DNA from: a virus
Reading direction: 5' to 3' (one strand)
DNA: 64,000 nt
Virus record (IMG/VR): IMGVR_UViG_3300028829_005183
Coordinates: 1 to 64,000 of that record
Shown: positions 32,625-41,177 of the stretch, piece after piece
How the letters are laid out: each line of letters starts with the position of its first letter
How positions within the stretch are numbered: position 1 is the stretch's first letter
The notes under the pieces: generated by a model
What the model was told of the DNA's origin: nothing
Seen by the model: only the letters and a program-made list of their open reading frames with translations
The model's database searches: none
Position numbers and translations under genes: made by a program

Positions 32625-34574
32625 ATGTCAGATTTCGATAAGGATTTTCCAGGAGAAGTATCAGCAGAGTTGGATAGAAGAGCAACTTTTGTTGAAACTA
32701 AATCTATAGAATGGAATTACGATAAATATTGTTGGGTAAATATGAAAGCCACTGGTAATAGTACCACTGTATTTTGTTCAACCGAAGGTAACCAAGTTGG
32801 GGATCCTGGTATTAGAAGTGGACACTTAGACCTATATGATAGCGAAGGTGGTGTTAGAAAATTTAAACCCCAATTAAAATCGGTAAAAATTACCAATCAA
32901 GGTGCACAAGATTACGCAGATTCCTTTATATATGAAGTGGAGGCATCGTTCACACTATATACATTAGCTCAGCTAGAGGAGTTTGATGCTAGTTACTTTA
33001 GAGTTGGGGCAGAAGTTGAATTTAATTTTGGATGGGAAGGTTACACCGATACCACTAATAGAGGAACCGTTACAGCGAACGTATATAATTTTGGATTTAC
33101 TCTGGCGGATGATGGTTCATTTGATTGTAATATAAAATGTATGTCTGCTGCTGGATTATGGTCATCCGATGATATGGGTGGTATAACCAAAGATAAGGAG
33201 GGTGATGAAGATTCTGAGGAGGACCCGTACGCAGATTTCATAAAAGAACTCCAAAAGGGATTTAGAAGAGCGTTCGGTTTGGAGGATGATGAAGGACCAG
33301 ATTCAATAGATGATTTAGGTAATAACAAATTACGGTATGCCTTTAAGACTGGATTAGATTATGGTACGGGTGTATTTTTTGCAGGAGAAATTGTAACAGC
33401 TCCAGGATGGATTAATGATGATGAAACGTATGTGGGTTACACAAACATAGATACTCTCATAAGGTATTTAAACTATAAAGCTAAGGGTACTGATAGTATT
33501 TACACCTATGAAGTGGGTACGGGTGATATTGGCACATTCCCAAAAATAAGTGCAATTGGGTGTGCAGACCCAAGAAAATTTATAATACCTGGCGCACAGG
33601 GTTCCTATGGGGATACCAATGATGATAGCTTTGGTGATGGTGATTATGCACTTAATTTTTCTAAATGGGGTAACCAACTTGAAGCAGCTTCTAATGCGGG
33701 AGTAGCAACATCAGATATCGGTAAAATCGCCGTATCAATACAGTATCTAAATTCAGTATATAAGGATTTATCAAGTAAGGCAGGATTTAAAAATGGTGTA
33801 AAACTAAACCCTAAAGTTACGGAGTTTGTAAAAGCTGTGTTTGGTGAATTAGAATCATTAACAGGTGGGTTAATCTCACTAAACCTCATACCATTAGATT
33901 CTTCAGGCGAAGTACTAACACCAAATCAAACAATCTCAACAGGAGACCCTATAAAGTTGGTTTTGGGAAATAAGAAAATGATTAGCAATGCCACTAAGGC
34001 AAAAGTACCAACACCATATGAGTTTGATGTTTTGGGTAAACGTTCAATTACTAGAGGTGTTTCGTTGGATAGTGATTTTGATACAGATTTGATGATTGCA
34101 GCTACACCACAGAATGTTAAAAAGGGTACATCCAACATGGGCCCGCTTGCTAGTGGAGACGGGCCATACAAAATATGTAACCCAGTACCTAAAGATGAGC
34201 AGGGTGTTGATGAAGGAAGTAAACCACCAACTCTAAAAGAAATTGAAGATACGAGATTACAATATGGTAATGGTGGTTTCGATGATGCAAAAGTACAATC
34301 ATATGCGGAACTTTGTAGAAATTACATTCTGAGAGAATCTAGAACTGATAGTAAACTAAAGGCGGGTAGGTATGGTGAAATTCAGTTTGTGCTAAATCTA
34401 AGTGTAACTATCGATGGTGTTTGGGGAATCCCATATTTAGCACCAATTATAATTGATAGACTGCCATCAAACTACAAACAAAATTGTATATTTAGTATCA
34501 TCGGTGTAGAACATACATTTGATGGGCAGGGAGATTGGGAGACCAATATTAACACTGTAATGAGGATGGTGTAA
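32625..34574 (+). CDS. Baseplate hub-like protein
   Basis: A 649-residue protein. An early beta domain (about residues 75-180) has KPQLKSVKITNQGAQDYADS, then FIYEVEASFTLYTLAQLEEF and FRVGAEVEFNFGWEGY, resembling tube-fold hub domains (gp27/gpD type). An acidic insertion (KDKEGDEDSEEDPYADF) is at about 190-210. The C-terminus IIDRLPSNYKQNCIFSIIGV, then EHTFDGQGDWETNINTVMRM, matches the end of late-control/hub proteins. I infer the trimeric hub that joins the tube to the spike. It is longer than T4 gp27 (391 aa). No lysozyme domain seen. It is coupled to the next gene by TAATG. Confidence 0.65.
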   Translation: MSDFDKDFPGEVSAELDRRATFVETKSIEWNYDKYCWVNMKATGNSTTVFCSTEGNQVGDPGIRSGHLDLYDSEGGVRKFKPQLKSVKITNQGAQDYADSFIYEVEASFTLYTLAQLEEFDASYFRVGAEVEFNFGWEGYTDTTNRGTVTANVYNFGFTLADDGSFDCNIKCMSAAGLWSSDDMGGITKDKEGDEDSEEDPYADFIKELQKGFRRAFGLEDDEGPDSIDDLGNNKLRYAFKTGLDYGTGVFFAGEIVTAPGWINDDETYVGYTNIDTLIRYLNYKAKGTDSIYTYEVGTGDIGTFPKISAIGCADPRKFIIPGAQGSYGDTNDDSFGDGDYALNFSKWGNQLEAASNAGVATSDIGKIAVSIQYLNSVYKDLSSKAGFKNGVKLNPKVTEFVKAVFGELESLTGGLISLNLIPLDSSGEVLTPNQTISTGDPIKLVLGNKKMISNATKAKVPTPYEFDVLGKRSITRGVSLDSDFDTDLMIAATPQNVKKGTSNMGPLASGDGPYKICNPVPKDEQGVDEGSKPPTLKEIEDTRLQYGNGGFDDAKVQSYAELCRNYILRESRTDSKLKAGRYGEIQFVLNLSVTIDGVWGIPYLAPIIIDRLPSNYKQNCIFSIIGVEHTFDGQGDWETNINTVMRMV

Positions 34575-35218
34575 TGAATGAGTATCGTAGAAGTAGAGTT
34601 TACTATACAAAAGCACAAATAACTACAGGTCTTATTACAAACGGCCTCGAGTGGATGTTTTTGGATACGACTGAATATACTGGTCAGTATCACAAATACA
34701 GTAGTGGTGAGGTATTTTCGGAATCAACTTTTATTGATGGTAAGTCCAGAAAGCTGATACCTTATGTGGATGTGAAAAAGTTGGGTAGTATGGATTCGTT
34801 GGGATTGGATATTTCTAAAAACTATGAATACAATCTGATAAAAAATGTGGATATTAAAAAAACATTTGTACCAAATGCTGGTCAGGTAGAAATCACAGAA
34901 AAGGATTTGAAACGATTGTACTTCGAACGATACTTTGCGTATAAGAGAAATGATGGTAGAGTCTTAGAACTCACAAAAGAAGATTATGGTAAGGTGGGTA
35001 GTAAAGATGGATTAAGTGATATTCTATGGGAGCCATTTAAACTGAGATGGAAGATTAGAGGACCGATTAGCGATGTGTTGGATGGTATGGGTAATATAGC
35101 AGAATCTGGTGTATTTGATACTAACAAACGAACGGTAGAACTATACTGTGAAAATTACCCAACACTAAAAGAGTATCTAATGGATTTCACAGAGTACTAT
35201 ACACCTCCACAAATTTAA
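34574..35218 (+). CDS. Unknown baseplate-operon protein
   Basis: A 214-residue protein, the last gene of the 26.3-35.2 kb operon. The N-terminal part, YYTKAQITTGLITNGLEWMF followed by EYTGQYHKYSSGEVFSESTF, looks like a virion-associated domain seen in other large phages; I cannot name a function. The middle is basic (IKKTFVPNAGQVEITEKDLK, then RLYFERYFAYKRNDGRVLEL). The C-terminus (NKRTVELYCENYPTLKEYLM) is aromatic-rich. By position it is probably a hub or wedge component. Confidence 0.65.
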   Translation: MNEYRRSRVYYTKAQITTGLITNGLEWMFLDTTEYTGQYHKYSSGEVFSESTFIDGKSRKLIPYVDVKKLGSMDSLGLDISKNYEYNLIKNVDIKKTFVPNAGQVEITEKDLKRLYFERYFAYKRNDGRVLELTKEDYGKVGSKDGLSDILWEPFKLRWKIRGPISDVLDGMGNIAESGVFDTNKRTVELYCENYPTLKEYLMDFTEYYTPPQI

Positions 35219-35237
35219 GAATTTTTAACATTATAAA

Positions 35238-35268
35238 TTTGGATAATTCAGATACTATTCGTATATTG
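35238..35268 (+). promoter_or_regulatory. Bacteroidota-type promoter before the gene at 35288
   Basis: TTTGG (35238-35242) and TATATTG (35262-35268), with 20 nt between TTG and the box. The expected start leaves a leader of about 15 nt. Confidence 0.75.
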
Positions 35269-35287
35269 TACTTGTAACGATTGAGAA

Positions 35288-35554
35288 ATGAATAAAGTAA
35301 AAGAATTTGAAAAAGCTATTGAGGGTGTTAAGTTCACTCCAGCTCAAAAAAAGATTGTTGATTTAATCCTTAAAGGATATGAAATCGAAGTTGTTAACAA
35401 ACACCATATGAATGGTGGTGAAATGATGTGGAAATCCCCACATTCAGATTATTTAGAGCATGCTGGTAAAGTTTACAAAGCATTCTACAATGTATTCTAC
35501 CAAATCAAAAAACAAAAAGGAATTGATATTCCTACCAATCGATTTGTAAGTTAA
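35288..35554 (+). CDS. Unknown small protein (88 aa)
   Basis: An 88-residue basic protein. It begins MNKVKEFEKAIEGVKFTPAQ, continues KKIVDLILKGYEIEVVNKHH and MNGGEMMWKSPHSDYLEHAG, and ends PTNRFVS. The FTPAQKKIVDLILKGY segment resembles the start of a helix-turn-helix, but the rest does not support a specific family. It is the first gene under the first Bacteroidota-type promoter in the window, so it is probably early or middle. Function unknown. Confidence 0.65.
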   Translation: MNKVKEFEKAIEGVKFTPAQKKIVDLILKGYEIEVVNKHHMNGGEMMWKSPHSDYLEHAGKVYKAFYNVFYQIKKQKGIDIPTNRFVS

Positions 35555-35574
35555 CAAATAATTTTGTATATTTG
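35543..35574 (+). promoter_or_regulatory. Bacteroidota-type promoter, leaderless arrangement
   Basis: TTTG (35543-35546) and TATATTTG (35567-35574), a perfect TAnnTTTG box, 20-nt spacing. The ATG at 35579 begins only 4 nt after the box. The -33 box lies inside the preceding gene. Confidence 0.8.
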
Positions 35575-35578
35575 ATGT

Positions 35579-36841
35579 ATGGTTGAATTTCTTAGTGAAG
35601 GAAGTATATCTATAAACAAAGTATATATTCATCCCGTTTGGGAGAGTATATCGGTACACCCACATAATGATGGGTTATCGTTGTTGTATATATATGATAT
35701 AGAATCCGATAGGGAAATTGTAATCAACCTAAAAAACATCGATATACATATAACCTCTTTGGAGAAGTTTAAGTTTCTATTTAAAGAGGCTTATGTGTAC
35801 GATAACAAATCGTTGATGAATCACATTCAGATTCCAAATTCATATGATGCAAGTTTGGTTAAGTACTTACAATCGAACCACCCATTGGAATCGAAACTAA
35901 CTCCAACACATACATTCTATCAACGTAGGTTCAGTAACCTAAAGGGAGTAAACAATCTTATTCCAATCTCTAAACATATAGAATCCATCAGAGATACAAA
36001 AGATGAATTCATAGAGTATTACGATTTGGGCGGGGGAGAGTTCGATTGTGTGAAGAAATTTGAAAATTTCTATATCAAGCCACTTCACAAAGTAGAAAAG
36101 AATGGAATCAAAACCGAAGGGGGTATGGAGTGGACTCAGTATCACCCATTCACTATCACATCACGACCTTCAAACAATTATGGTGGGGTAAATTATGCGG
36201 CATTGAATAAAGATGATGGGAGTAGGGATAGATTCGTAAGTAGGTTCAAAGGGGGGAAGTTGATTCAATTTGATTATGATGCATATCACCCTCGTATCAT
36301 TGGTAAAATGGTAGATGAACCTATTCCAATAGATATAAGCGGTCACCAAGCACTTGCCGATATGTATGGTGTATCCTATGGTGAATCAAAGGGAATTACG
36401 TTCCGACAACTATATGGTGGGGTACAATCGGAATATCTACATATTCCGTTGTTTTCCAAAGTTTCACACAAAATTGATTTGATGTGGATGGAATTCAATC
36501 GTAGGGGATATATTAAAACGCCATTGGGTAGGAGATTATCAAAGAGTAGTTTGAAAGATATGAATGCCAACAAACTATTCAACTATTTACTCCAAGCAAC
36601 AGAAACGGAGTTGAATATGAGAATACTAACTAAGGTGGTAGACTTTTTAAAAGATAAGAAGTCCAAAATGGTTTTATACACTTATGATTCATATTTATTG
36701 GATATACATCCCGATGAAGTTAGTATTTTACAGAATTTAAAGATACTTATAGAAGGGAATGGATTCCCTGCAAAAATGGAAATTGGAGATAGATATTCTG
36801 AAATGAAATCTACAGATATTGAAACACTGGATATAGTATGA
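35579..36841 (+). CDS. Short family-A DNA-polymerase-like protein
   Basis: A 420-residue protein whose C-terminal half has PolA palm/finger motifs. Before motif A, TITSRPSNNYGGVNYAAL (192-209) mimics the T-x-R-x-x-S-x-x-P-N region. Motif A is LIQFDYDAYHPRIIGKM (228-244; pattern DYSQIELR). Motif B is ESKGITFRQLYGGV (269-282; pattern K-x-x-x-x-F-x-x-x-Y-G). Motif C is VLYTYDSYLLDI (365-376; H-D-E becomes Y-D-S). Both catalytic Asp are kept. The N-terminal 150 residues show only a vague exonuclease-like trace (VYIHPVWESISVHP). Family-A enzymes are usually much longer. The replicase of this phage is family B (gene at 51701), so this may be a repair, priming or regulatory enzyme. Confidence 0.75.
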   Translation: MVEFLSEGSISINKVYIHPVWESISVHPHNDGLSLLYIYDIESDREIVINLKNIDIHITSLEKFKFLFKEAYVYDNKSLMNHIQIPNSYDASLVKYLQSNHPLESKLTPTHTFYQRRFSNLKGVNNLIPISKHIESIRDTKDEFIEYYDLGGGEFDCVKKFENFYIKPLHKVEKNGIKTEGGMEWTQYHPFTITSRPSNNYGGVNYAALNKDDGSRDRFVSRFKGGKLIQFDYDAYHPRIIGKMVDEPIPIDISGHQALADMYGVSYGESKGITFRQLYGGVQSEYLHIPLFSKVSHKIDLMWMEFNRRGYIKTPLGRRLSKSSLKDMNANKLFNYLLQATETELNMRILTKVVDFLKDKKSKMVLYTYDSYLLDIHPDEVSILQNLKILIEGNGFPAKMEIGDRYSEMKSTDIETLDIV

Positions 36842-39051
36842 ATGAATTTCTTAACGAATTAATCACCATATGGTGGAATGAGGTACGTGGTGAGTTAACA
36901 GACCCACTATCTGAAAGTTCCATTAATGGGTTGAGAAAAGTATTGGAAGAAGAATACGATTTTGATTCTGATGTAATTGAGTACATTATAGAATCAACTG
37001 TAAAAACACCTACAAACTTTCACTTAGGTGGTGATAGAACATCGGGTATGGTTGTCGGTAAAAATGATACTGCGGTATCGGCACATTTACATGATGATGG
37101 CGATGATGATGATGAACCATCATATGTATGGGAAGAGGGTGATGAAGAGGACGAGAAACGTGCGGAGACTGGTGAAGATAAAGATGATGCAGAAGATGAT
37201 ATTAAACAACATGCATTAACAAAATACGAAAAAGAAAAGATGATGCGTGAGGTTGTAGAGGGTTTAGGAATCCTTTTATCTGAGGCATCGATTTTTGATT
37301 CAAAGTATATGGTTGGTGATAAATTCCTTGCACTAACAAACACATCAGATTTGTTTACACAAGGATTACCACCCGGCGAAAGCGTACCAAAAGGCCCGTT
37401 TACGAAAGCAGCGCCAGTTGATGATGCAATTGAAGTGAATTTGGGTAGCGGCAAGGTTGTATATGTAACAGATGATGCTGGTGGTAAAACATATGTGATT
37501 AAGAGTAGTGCTGCTAAACTCAAATCGATGTTCGGTAAGATGCGTAAGGGTAAGAAACCAACCGATGTGAATTGGAACACAGATACGTTGGAAACGGCAG
37601 CTGCGATGGGATTGTATGTAAATGGTATTGGTGTACTCAAAGAGTTGAATTCCGCTAAAACCTCTGAAGATTTACCAAAGGTAATTGATTCGGTAAGGGA
37701 TAGGTTTGAAAAAGCACTATCTATGAGTGGTGAGTATGCAGCACCTAGCAATATTTTAAATAAGTTGAGTACAATGCCACTGGGTGATTTCTTTTTGACT
37801 GCTCAATTAATGGCGGGTATGACGAAGTTTACACAGGGTGTGATTCCATTCAAAAAACCATACCTAATCCACAAAAGCATCAGAAATTACTATTCTGCGA
37901 CAGAACGTTCGGAGTTAGTAGATGGTGTAAAGGATAATACAGCGGATGTAGTTGTATCAAGTGTGCCTGGCTTAGAGTTGATAGCTGCATTGAACGCTGG
38001 TAAAGCTGTGGAGTTTGATTCTAAAGGTGTGTGTTCAGTAAAAGGAACAAAAATCAAATTCCTACAGGTTTCCCTAAAGAAAGCTAAGGATGAAGCTCAG
38101 CTTGGTAAGATATATGGTTTTTTAAAGGATAAATACGGATTACTATCTAATGATGATGTAAAATCATTGGCATTAGAGGGTGTACATCTAAATGAGGGGT
38201 TATCTGACTTCTTTTCTAGAGGTATGAGCTTTATAAAGGGTATTGGTACTAAATTAATTGAAAAAATAGGTAAAATCGGTAAGTTACTTAGTGGTTTGTT
38301 CAAAAAAATTGAAAAAGGATTTCAAAAATCACCAAAATCAGAAGTTAAGAAGCTAGAGAAAGAACTAATCAGAGCAGGATTGCACGAAGGTGTACTGAAC
38401 GAAGCTAAAAAACCATCAATATATGATTCATTCGATGATATCGCCAAAAATCAGATATTATTGGATAAGTTGTTAAACAACACCAACTCAAAGCTTACAG
38501 AGTTGAACAAAGCAGCTATGAAAAATCCAGCATTTCATTATGATGGGTTCTCTAAGATTAGTGTAAAAGCACCTACATCAAAAGATAAGGTAGCTAAACT
38601 ACTTACCAACTTCCAATCTGCCATTGTTATCAAAAATATGTTGGGTGATTTATCTGGTGATGCAAAAACCCTATATACTCAGATGGTTGAGCTGGAAAAA
38701 GAAATGATATATGGTAAAACCAAACTACCAATCTACAAAGTTTATGGTTTGAGTAAAGATGGTGGTGGTACTGCATACGAACAATATCCTGGCTCTGAAG
38801 AGTTCGTTCAAGAAAAGATTGCTGGTGATTTAAGTGATACTGTGGTATTCTACTTAAACACAACAAAGCAAGATGGGTACTTTACTATGAGTGGGTATGG
38901 TTTGAATGGCATATCATCAACTACTGGTGAATTAAAGTACTCTAAATTTAGAATGGGAACAAACGATAGTGGTAGATACAGCTATACATTCGAAGGTACT
39001 AAGCAAGTTCCTCTTGGTAAGGTATTAAATGCTTTAAGAAGTAAAGGTTAA
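36838..39051 (+). CDS. Large unknown protein with protease sites flanking a cationic amphipathic segment
   Basis: A 737-residue protein of unknown family, ATGA-coupled to the PolA-like gene. Residues 84-122 are strongly acidic. Residues about 145-330 contain a folded-looking region (VNLGSGKVVYVTDDAGGKTY, then NTDTLETAAAMGLYVNGIGV). Residues 454-500 are a cationic amphipathic stretch (GLSDFFSRGMSFIKGIGTKL, then IEKIGKIGKLLSGLFKKIEK). It is bracketed by HLNE|G at 453, LHE|G at 517 and LNE|A at 522, which fit prohead-protease sites. I infer an internal head protein that may be cut to release a membrane-active peptide, but its early/middle-type promoter argues for caution. Confidence 0.6.
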   Translation: MNEFLNELITIWWNEVRGELTDPLSESSINGLRKVLEEEYDFDSDVIEYIIESTVKTPTNFHLGGDRTSGMVVGKNDTAVSAHLHDDGDDDDEPSYVWEEGDEEDEKRAETGEDKDDAEDDIKQHALTKYEKEKMMREVVEGLGILLSEASIFDSKYMVGDKFLALTNTSDLFTQGLPPGESVPKGPFTKAAPVDDAIEVNLGSGKVVYVTDDAGGKTYVIKSSAAKLKSMFGKMRKGKKPTDVNWNTDTLETAAAMGLYVNGIGVLKELNSAKTSEDLPKVIDSVRDRFEKALSMSGEYAAPSNILNKLSTMPLGDFFLTAQLMAGMTKFTQGVIPFKKPYLIHKSIRNYYSATERSELVDGVKDNTADVVVSSVPGLELIAALNAGKAVEFDSKGVCSVKGTKIKFLQVSLKKAKDEAQLGKIYGFLKDKYGLLSNDDVKSLALEGVHLNEGLSDFFSRGMSFIKGIGTKLIEKIGKIGKLLSGLFKKIEKGFQKSPKSEVKKLEKELIRAGLHEGVLNEAKKPSIYDSFDDIAKNQILLDKLLNNTNSKLTELNKAAMKNPAFHYDGFSKISVKAPTSKDKVAKLLTNFQSAIVIKNMLGDLSGDAKTLYTQMVELEKEMIYGKTKLPIYKVYGLSKDGGGTAYEQYPGSEEFVQEKIAGDLSDTVVFYLNTTKQDGYFTMSGYGLNGISSTTGELKYSKFRMGTNDSGRYSYTFEGTKQVPLGKVLNALRSKG

Positions 39052-39063
39052 TGGGGAGAATGA

Positions 39064-39453
39064 GTGAGAACGCAATTATTATGTACGTTTACTACAGAGA
39101 CTGATTTCGAAGAACTTTTAAATCAAATTTTCGATACGTGTGAGTTGTTTAGTAGAAAAATATTTATTTTAAAGTTAGAACCATCCAAAGAATTGGTGGT
39201 TAGTTACAATATAGTACCAAACAGAGATAACAGATTTTTACCAAATAGCATTATGGTACACCGAAAAAAAGAATCAAATACAATGTATACGATTAACTCG
39301 CTAAATAGGTTAATCAAAGAGTTAAATAGTGGTGTGATTGATAAATCATATCAAGTAAATTGGCAAGATTACCGAAACTCTATGATTCTAACCGATGGTG
39401 ATGGGTATAAGATTATGAAAACAAAGTTATTTAGAATAGTTGATGTAAAATGA
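39064..39453 (+). CDS. Unknown protein (129 aa), GTG start
   Basis: A 129-residue protein with GTG start and GGGGAG six bases upstream; a stop directly before the GTG rules out a longer form. It begins VRTQLLCTFTTETDFEELLN, then ELFSRKIFILKLEPSKELVV and SYNIVPNRDNRFLPNSIMVH, and ends KTKLFRIVDVK. It is a mixed alpha/beta protein, not a membrane protein. Family unknown. It is coupled (ATGA) to the adhesin-like gene at 39450. Confidence 0.65.
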   Translation: MRTQLLCTFTTETDFEELLNQIFDTCELFSRKIFILKLEPSKELVVSYNIVPNRDNRFLPNSIMVHRKKESNTMYTINSLNRLIKELNSGVIDKSYQVNWQDYRNSMILTDGDGYKIMKTKLFRIVDVK

Positions 39454-40208
39454 GTACGACAATTGTAAACGCTACCACAGAAGGTGGTAGAACAGATGTA
39501 GGTGGTGGTCCTATTTGGATTGGGAATCTTTTATTTTATTTAGATGCTGGAAATCCCTTTGGTGGGCCTCAAGCTGGAGAAGGTAGTAGCGTCATTAACA
39601 ACATTGCACCCAAAAGGAGTGCAAATAGATTCCGCCAAACATCAACACTCGATAACAATGCACAGGTTTTGAATAATTACTTCAACTTTGATGGTGTAAA
39701 TGATAGAATCGATATGGAAGCTGAATTCACTATGGATTCTGCGGGTGCTACTTTGATGTGGTGGATGGCACCACATAGTGCAACTACAAACTATAATATC
39801 GTTGGAAATGGTGAAAATGGTGGAGTTCTTCAAAATATAGAGTTCAGACAAACTTTCTTTTATGCTGAAACCAATAACAATTGTGGGTACTATCACTCAC
39901 CATCTTTTGACCAATGGAATGATAATGAGTGGCATCACGTCGCTGTAACGTTTAATTCAAATCAAGAAGCAAATTGGTATATAGATGGGGCTGCCATTGG
40001 TGAAGCAACTACTTATGGTCAAGTGAACTGTACTGCTACAACATTATCAAATTTAGGTGGTTATGATGCTACAATGAGATATTGGGGTTCAGGCGGGTAT
40101 AGCTCAGATTATAAGGGAAATTTGAACCAAATGATGTTTTATGATACAGAACTTACGCTTTTTCAAATAAGCACAAATTACCGAACTCAGAAGTATCGTT
40201 ATTCTTAA
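39450..40208 (+). CDS. LamG/concanavalin-like adhesin
   Basis: A 252-residue protein with a LamG-type jelly-roll (residues about 70-250): NYFNFDGVNDRIDMEAEFTM, then DEWHHVAVTFNSNQEANWYI-like strand (NEWHHVAVTFNSNQEANWYI, DGAAIGEAT), and GGYSSDYKGNLNQMMFYDTE. These are typical of phage and bacterial LamG_3 domains that bind sugars. The N-terminus (STTIVNATTEGGRTDVGGGP) may be a virion-docking tail. It sits after the structural genes and before replication. I infer a decoration or receptor-binding protein. Confidence 0.8.
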   Translation: MSTTIVNATTEGGRTDVGGGPIWIGNLLFYLDAGNPFGGPQAGEGSSVINNIAPKRSANRFRQTSTLDNNAQVLNNYFNFDGVNDRIDMEAEFTMDSAGATLMWWMAPHSATTNYNIVGNGENGGVLQNIEFRQTFFYAETNNNCGYYHSPSFDQWNDNEWHHVAVTFNSNQEANWYIDGAAIGEATTYGQVNCTATTLSNLGGYDATMRYWGSGGYSSDYKGNLNQMMFYDTELTLFQISTNYRTQKYRYS

Positions 40209-40216
40209 CTTTTCTA

Positions 40217-40224
40217 TATTTATA
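40217..40224 (+). promoter_or_regulatory. Late octamer TATTTATA in the gp32 leader region
   Basis: Exact TATTTATA nine bases after the adhesin stop and directly followed by the -33 box of an early-type promoter. It would allow late transcription of gp32 as well. Confidence 0.4.
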
Positions 40225-40225
40225 C

Positions 40226-40255
40226 TTGGAAATTAGAAATAATTTTCGTATATTG
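40226..40255 (+). promoter_or_regulatory. Bacteroidota-type promoter P1 of gp32
   Basis: TTGG (40226-40229) and TATATTG (40249-40255), 20-nt spacing. It gives a leader of about 120 nt containing a hairpin (TCAACAC 40264-40270 with GTGTTGA 40287-40293) and an 11-codon ORF (40271-40306). Confidence 0.75.
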
Positions 40256-40313
40256 TAACCATATCAACACATGGGATTAAATAGTGGTGTTGAAAATAAA
40301 AAGTGAAATATAA

Positions 40314-40345
40314 TTTGGAAGTTTGAAGAAACTTTCGTATATTTG
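40314..40345 (+). promoter_or_regulatory. Bacteroidota-type promoter P2 of gp32
   Basis: TTTGG (40314-40318) and a perfect TATATTTG (40338-40345), 20-nt spacing. It lies 39 nt upstream of the gp32 ATG, which has GGAG in front. Confidence 0.85.
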
Positions 40346-40383
40346 TAAAATAAATGTTTAACTAATTAAAAAATGGAGTAATT

Positions 40384-41166
40384 ATGGCAATTGATTTAAA
40401 CGCTATCCGAAACCGTTTGGACAGTCTACAAACGAAAACTACAAAGACTGATAATTTATGGAAGCCCAAACCAGGCAAGCAGCAGGTAAGAATCGTACCT
40501 TATGTACACAATCCATCAAATCCTTTTATTGAACTATTTTTCCACTACAACTTTGGTGGTAAAAATATTCTATCACCACAAACACATGGTGAGGCAGACC
40601 CACTTATGGAGTTCGCTGACCAATTGAAATCAACTGGTGATAGAAACGATTGGAATCTTTCAAAACAACTTACTCCTAAAATGAGAACGTATGTTCCCGT
40701 TATTGTAAGAGGTGAAGAATCTGAAGGTGTTAAATTTTGGGGATTCGGTAAGACTGTGTATCAGGAGTTGCTGGCATTCTTTGCTGATCCTGACTATGGT
40801 GATTTGACCGACCCGACCAATGGTAGGGATGTAACTGTTGAGTTCAAAACCGCTAAAGAGTTAGGTAAGAACTATCCTGAAACTTACATCAGAGTTAAAC
40901 CAAACCAAACAGCCATCACAGAAGATAAGAATGTTTTGGAATTGGTTAAAGACCAGATTGAACTTCCAGGTATGTTTAAAAAATACTCCTACGATGAGAT
41001 GAAAGGTTTGTTGGAGAAGTGGTTGGAAACTGGACAGGTAGCAGATTCTTCAGAAGAAGAAGAAACTCAACCAACGCAAACTACTCAAAGTGATGAACCA
41101 ACTGCAGTATCAAATGCAACTACTGCTGATGTGAAAGACGCATTCGAAGATTTATTTAATAGCTAA
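40384..41166 (+). CDS. 32: Single-stranded DNA-binding protein (gp32-like)
   Basis: A 260-residue gp32 homologue. The N-terminal interaction segment is MAIDLNAIRNRLDSLQTKTT. The OB-fold core has WKPKPGKQQVRIVPYVHNPS, FIELFFHYNFGGKNILSP and FWGFGKTVYQELLAFFADPD, then GRDVTVEFKTAKELGKNYPE. The tail is acidic and ends ADVKDAFEDLFNS. The protein has no cysteine at all, so the zinc site of T4 gp32 (one His, three Cys) is absent. The protein coats ssDNA and coordinates replication and recombination. It has two tandem promoters and a structured leader, consistent with the strong, autoregulated expression known for T4 gene 32. Confidence 0.93.
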   Translation: MAIDLNAIRNRLDSLQTKTTKTDNLWKPKPGKQQVRIVPYVHNPSNPFIELFFHYNFGGKNILSPQTHGEADPLMEFADQLKSTGDRNDWNLSKQLTPKMRTYVPVIVRGEESEGVKFWGFGKTVYQELLAFFADPDYGDLTDPTNGRDVTVEFKTAKELGKNYPETYIRVKPNQTAITEDKNVLELVKDQIELPGMFKKYSYDEMKGLLEKWLETGQVADSSEEEETQPTQTTQSDEPTAVSNATTADVKDAFEDLFNS

Positions 41167-41177
41167 TAAGTTAGGAT

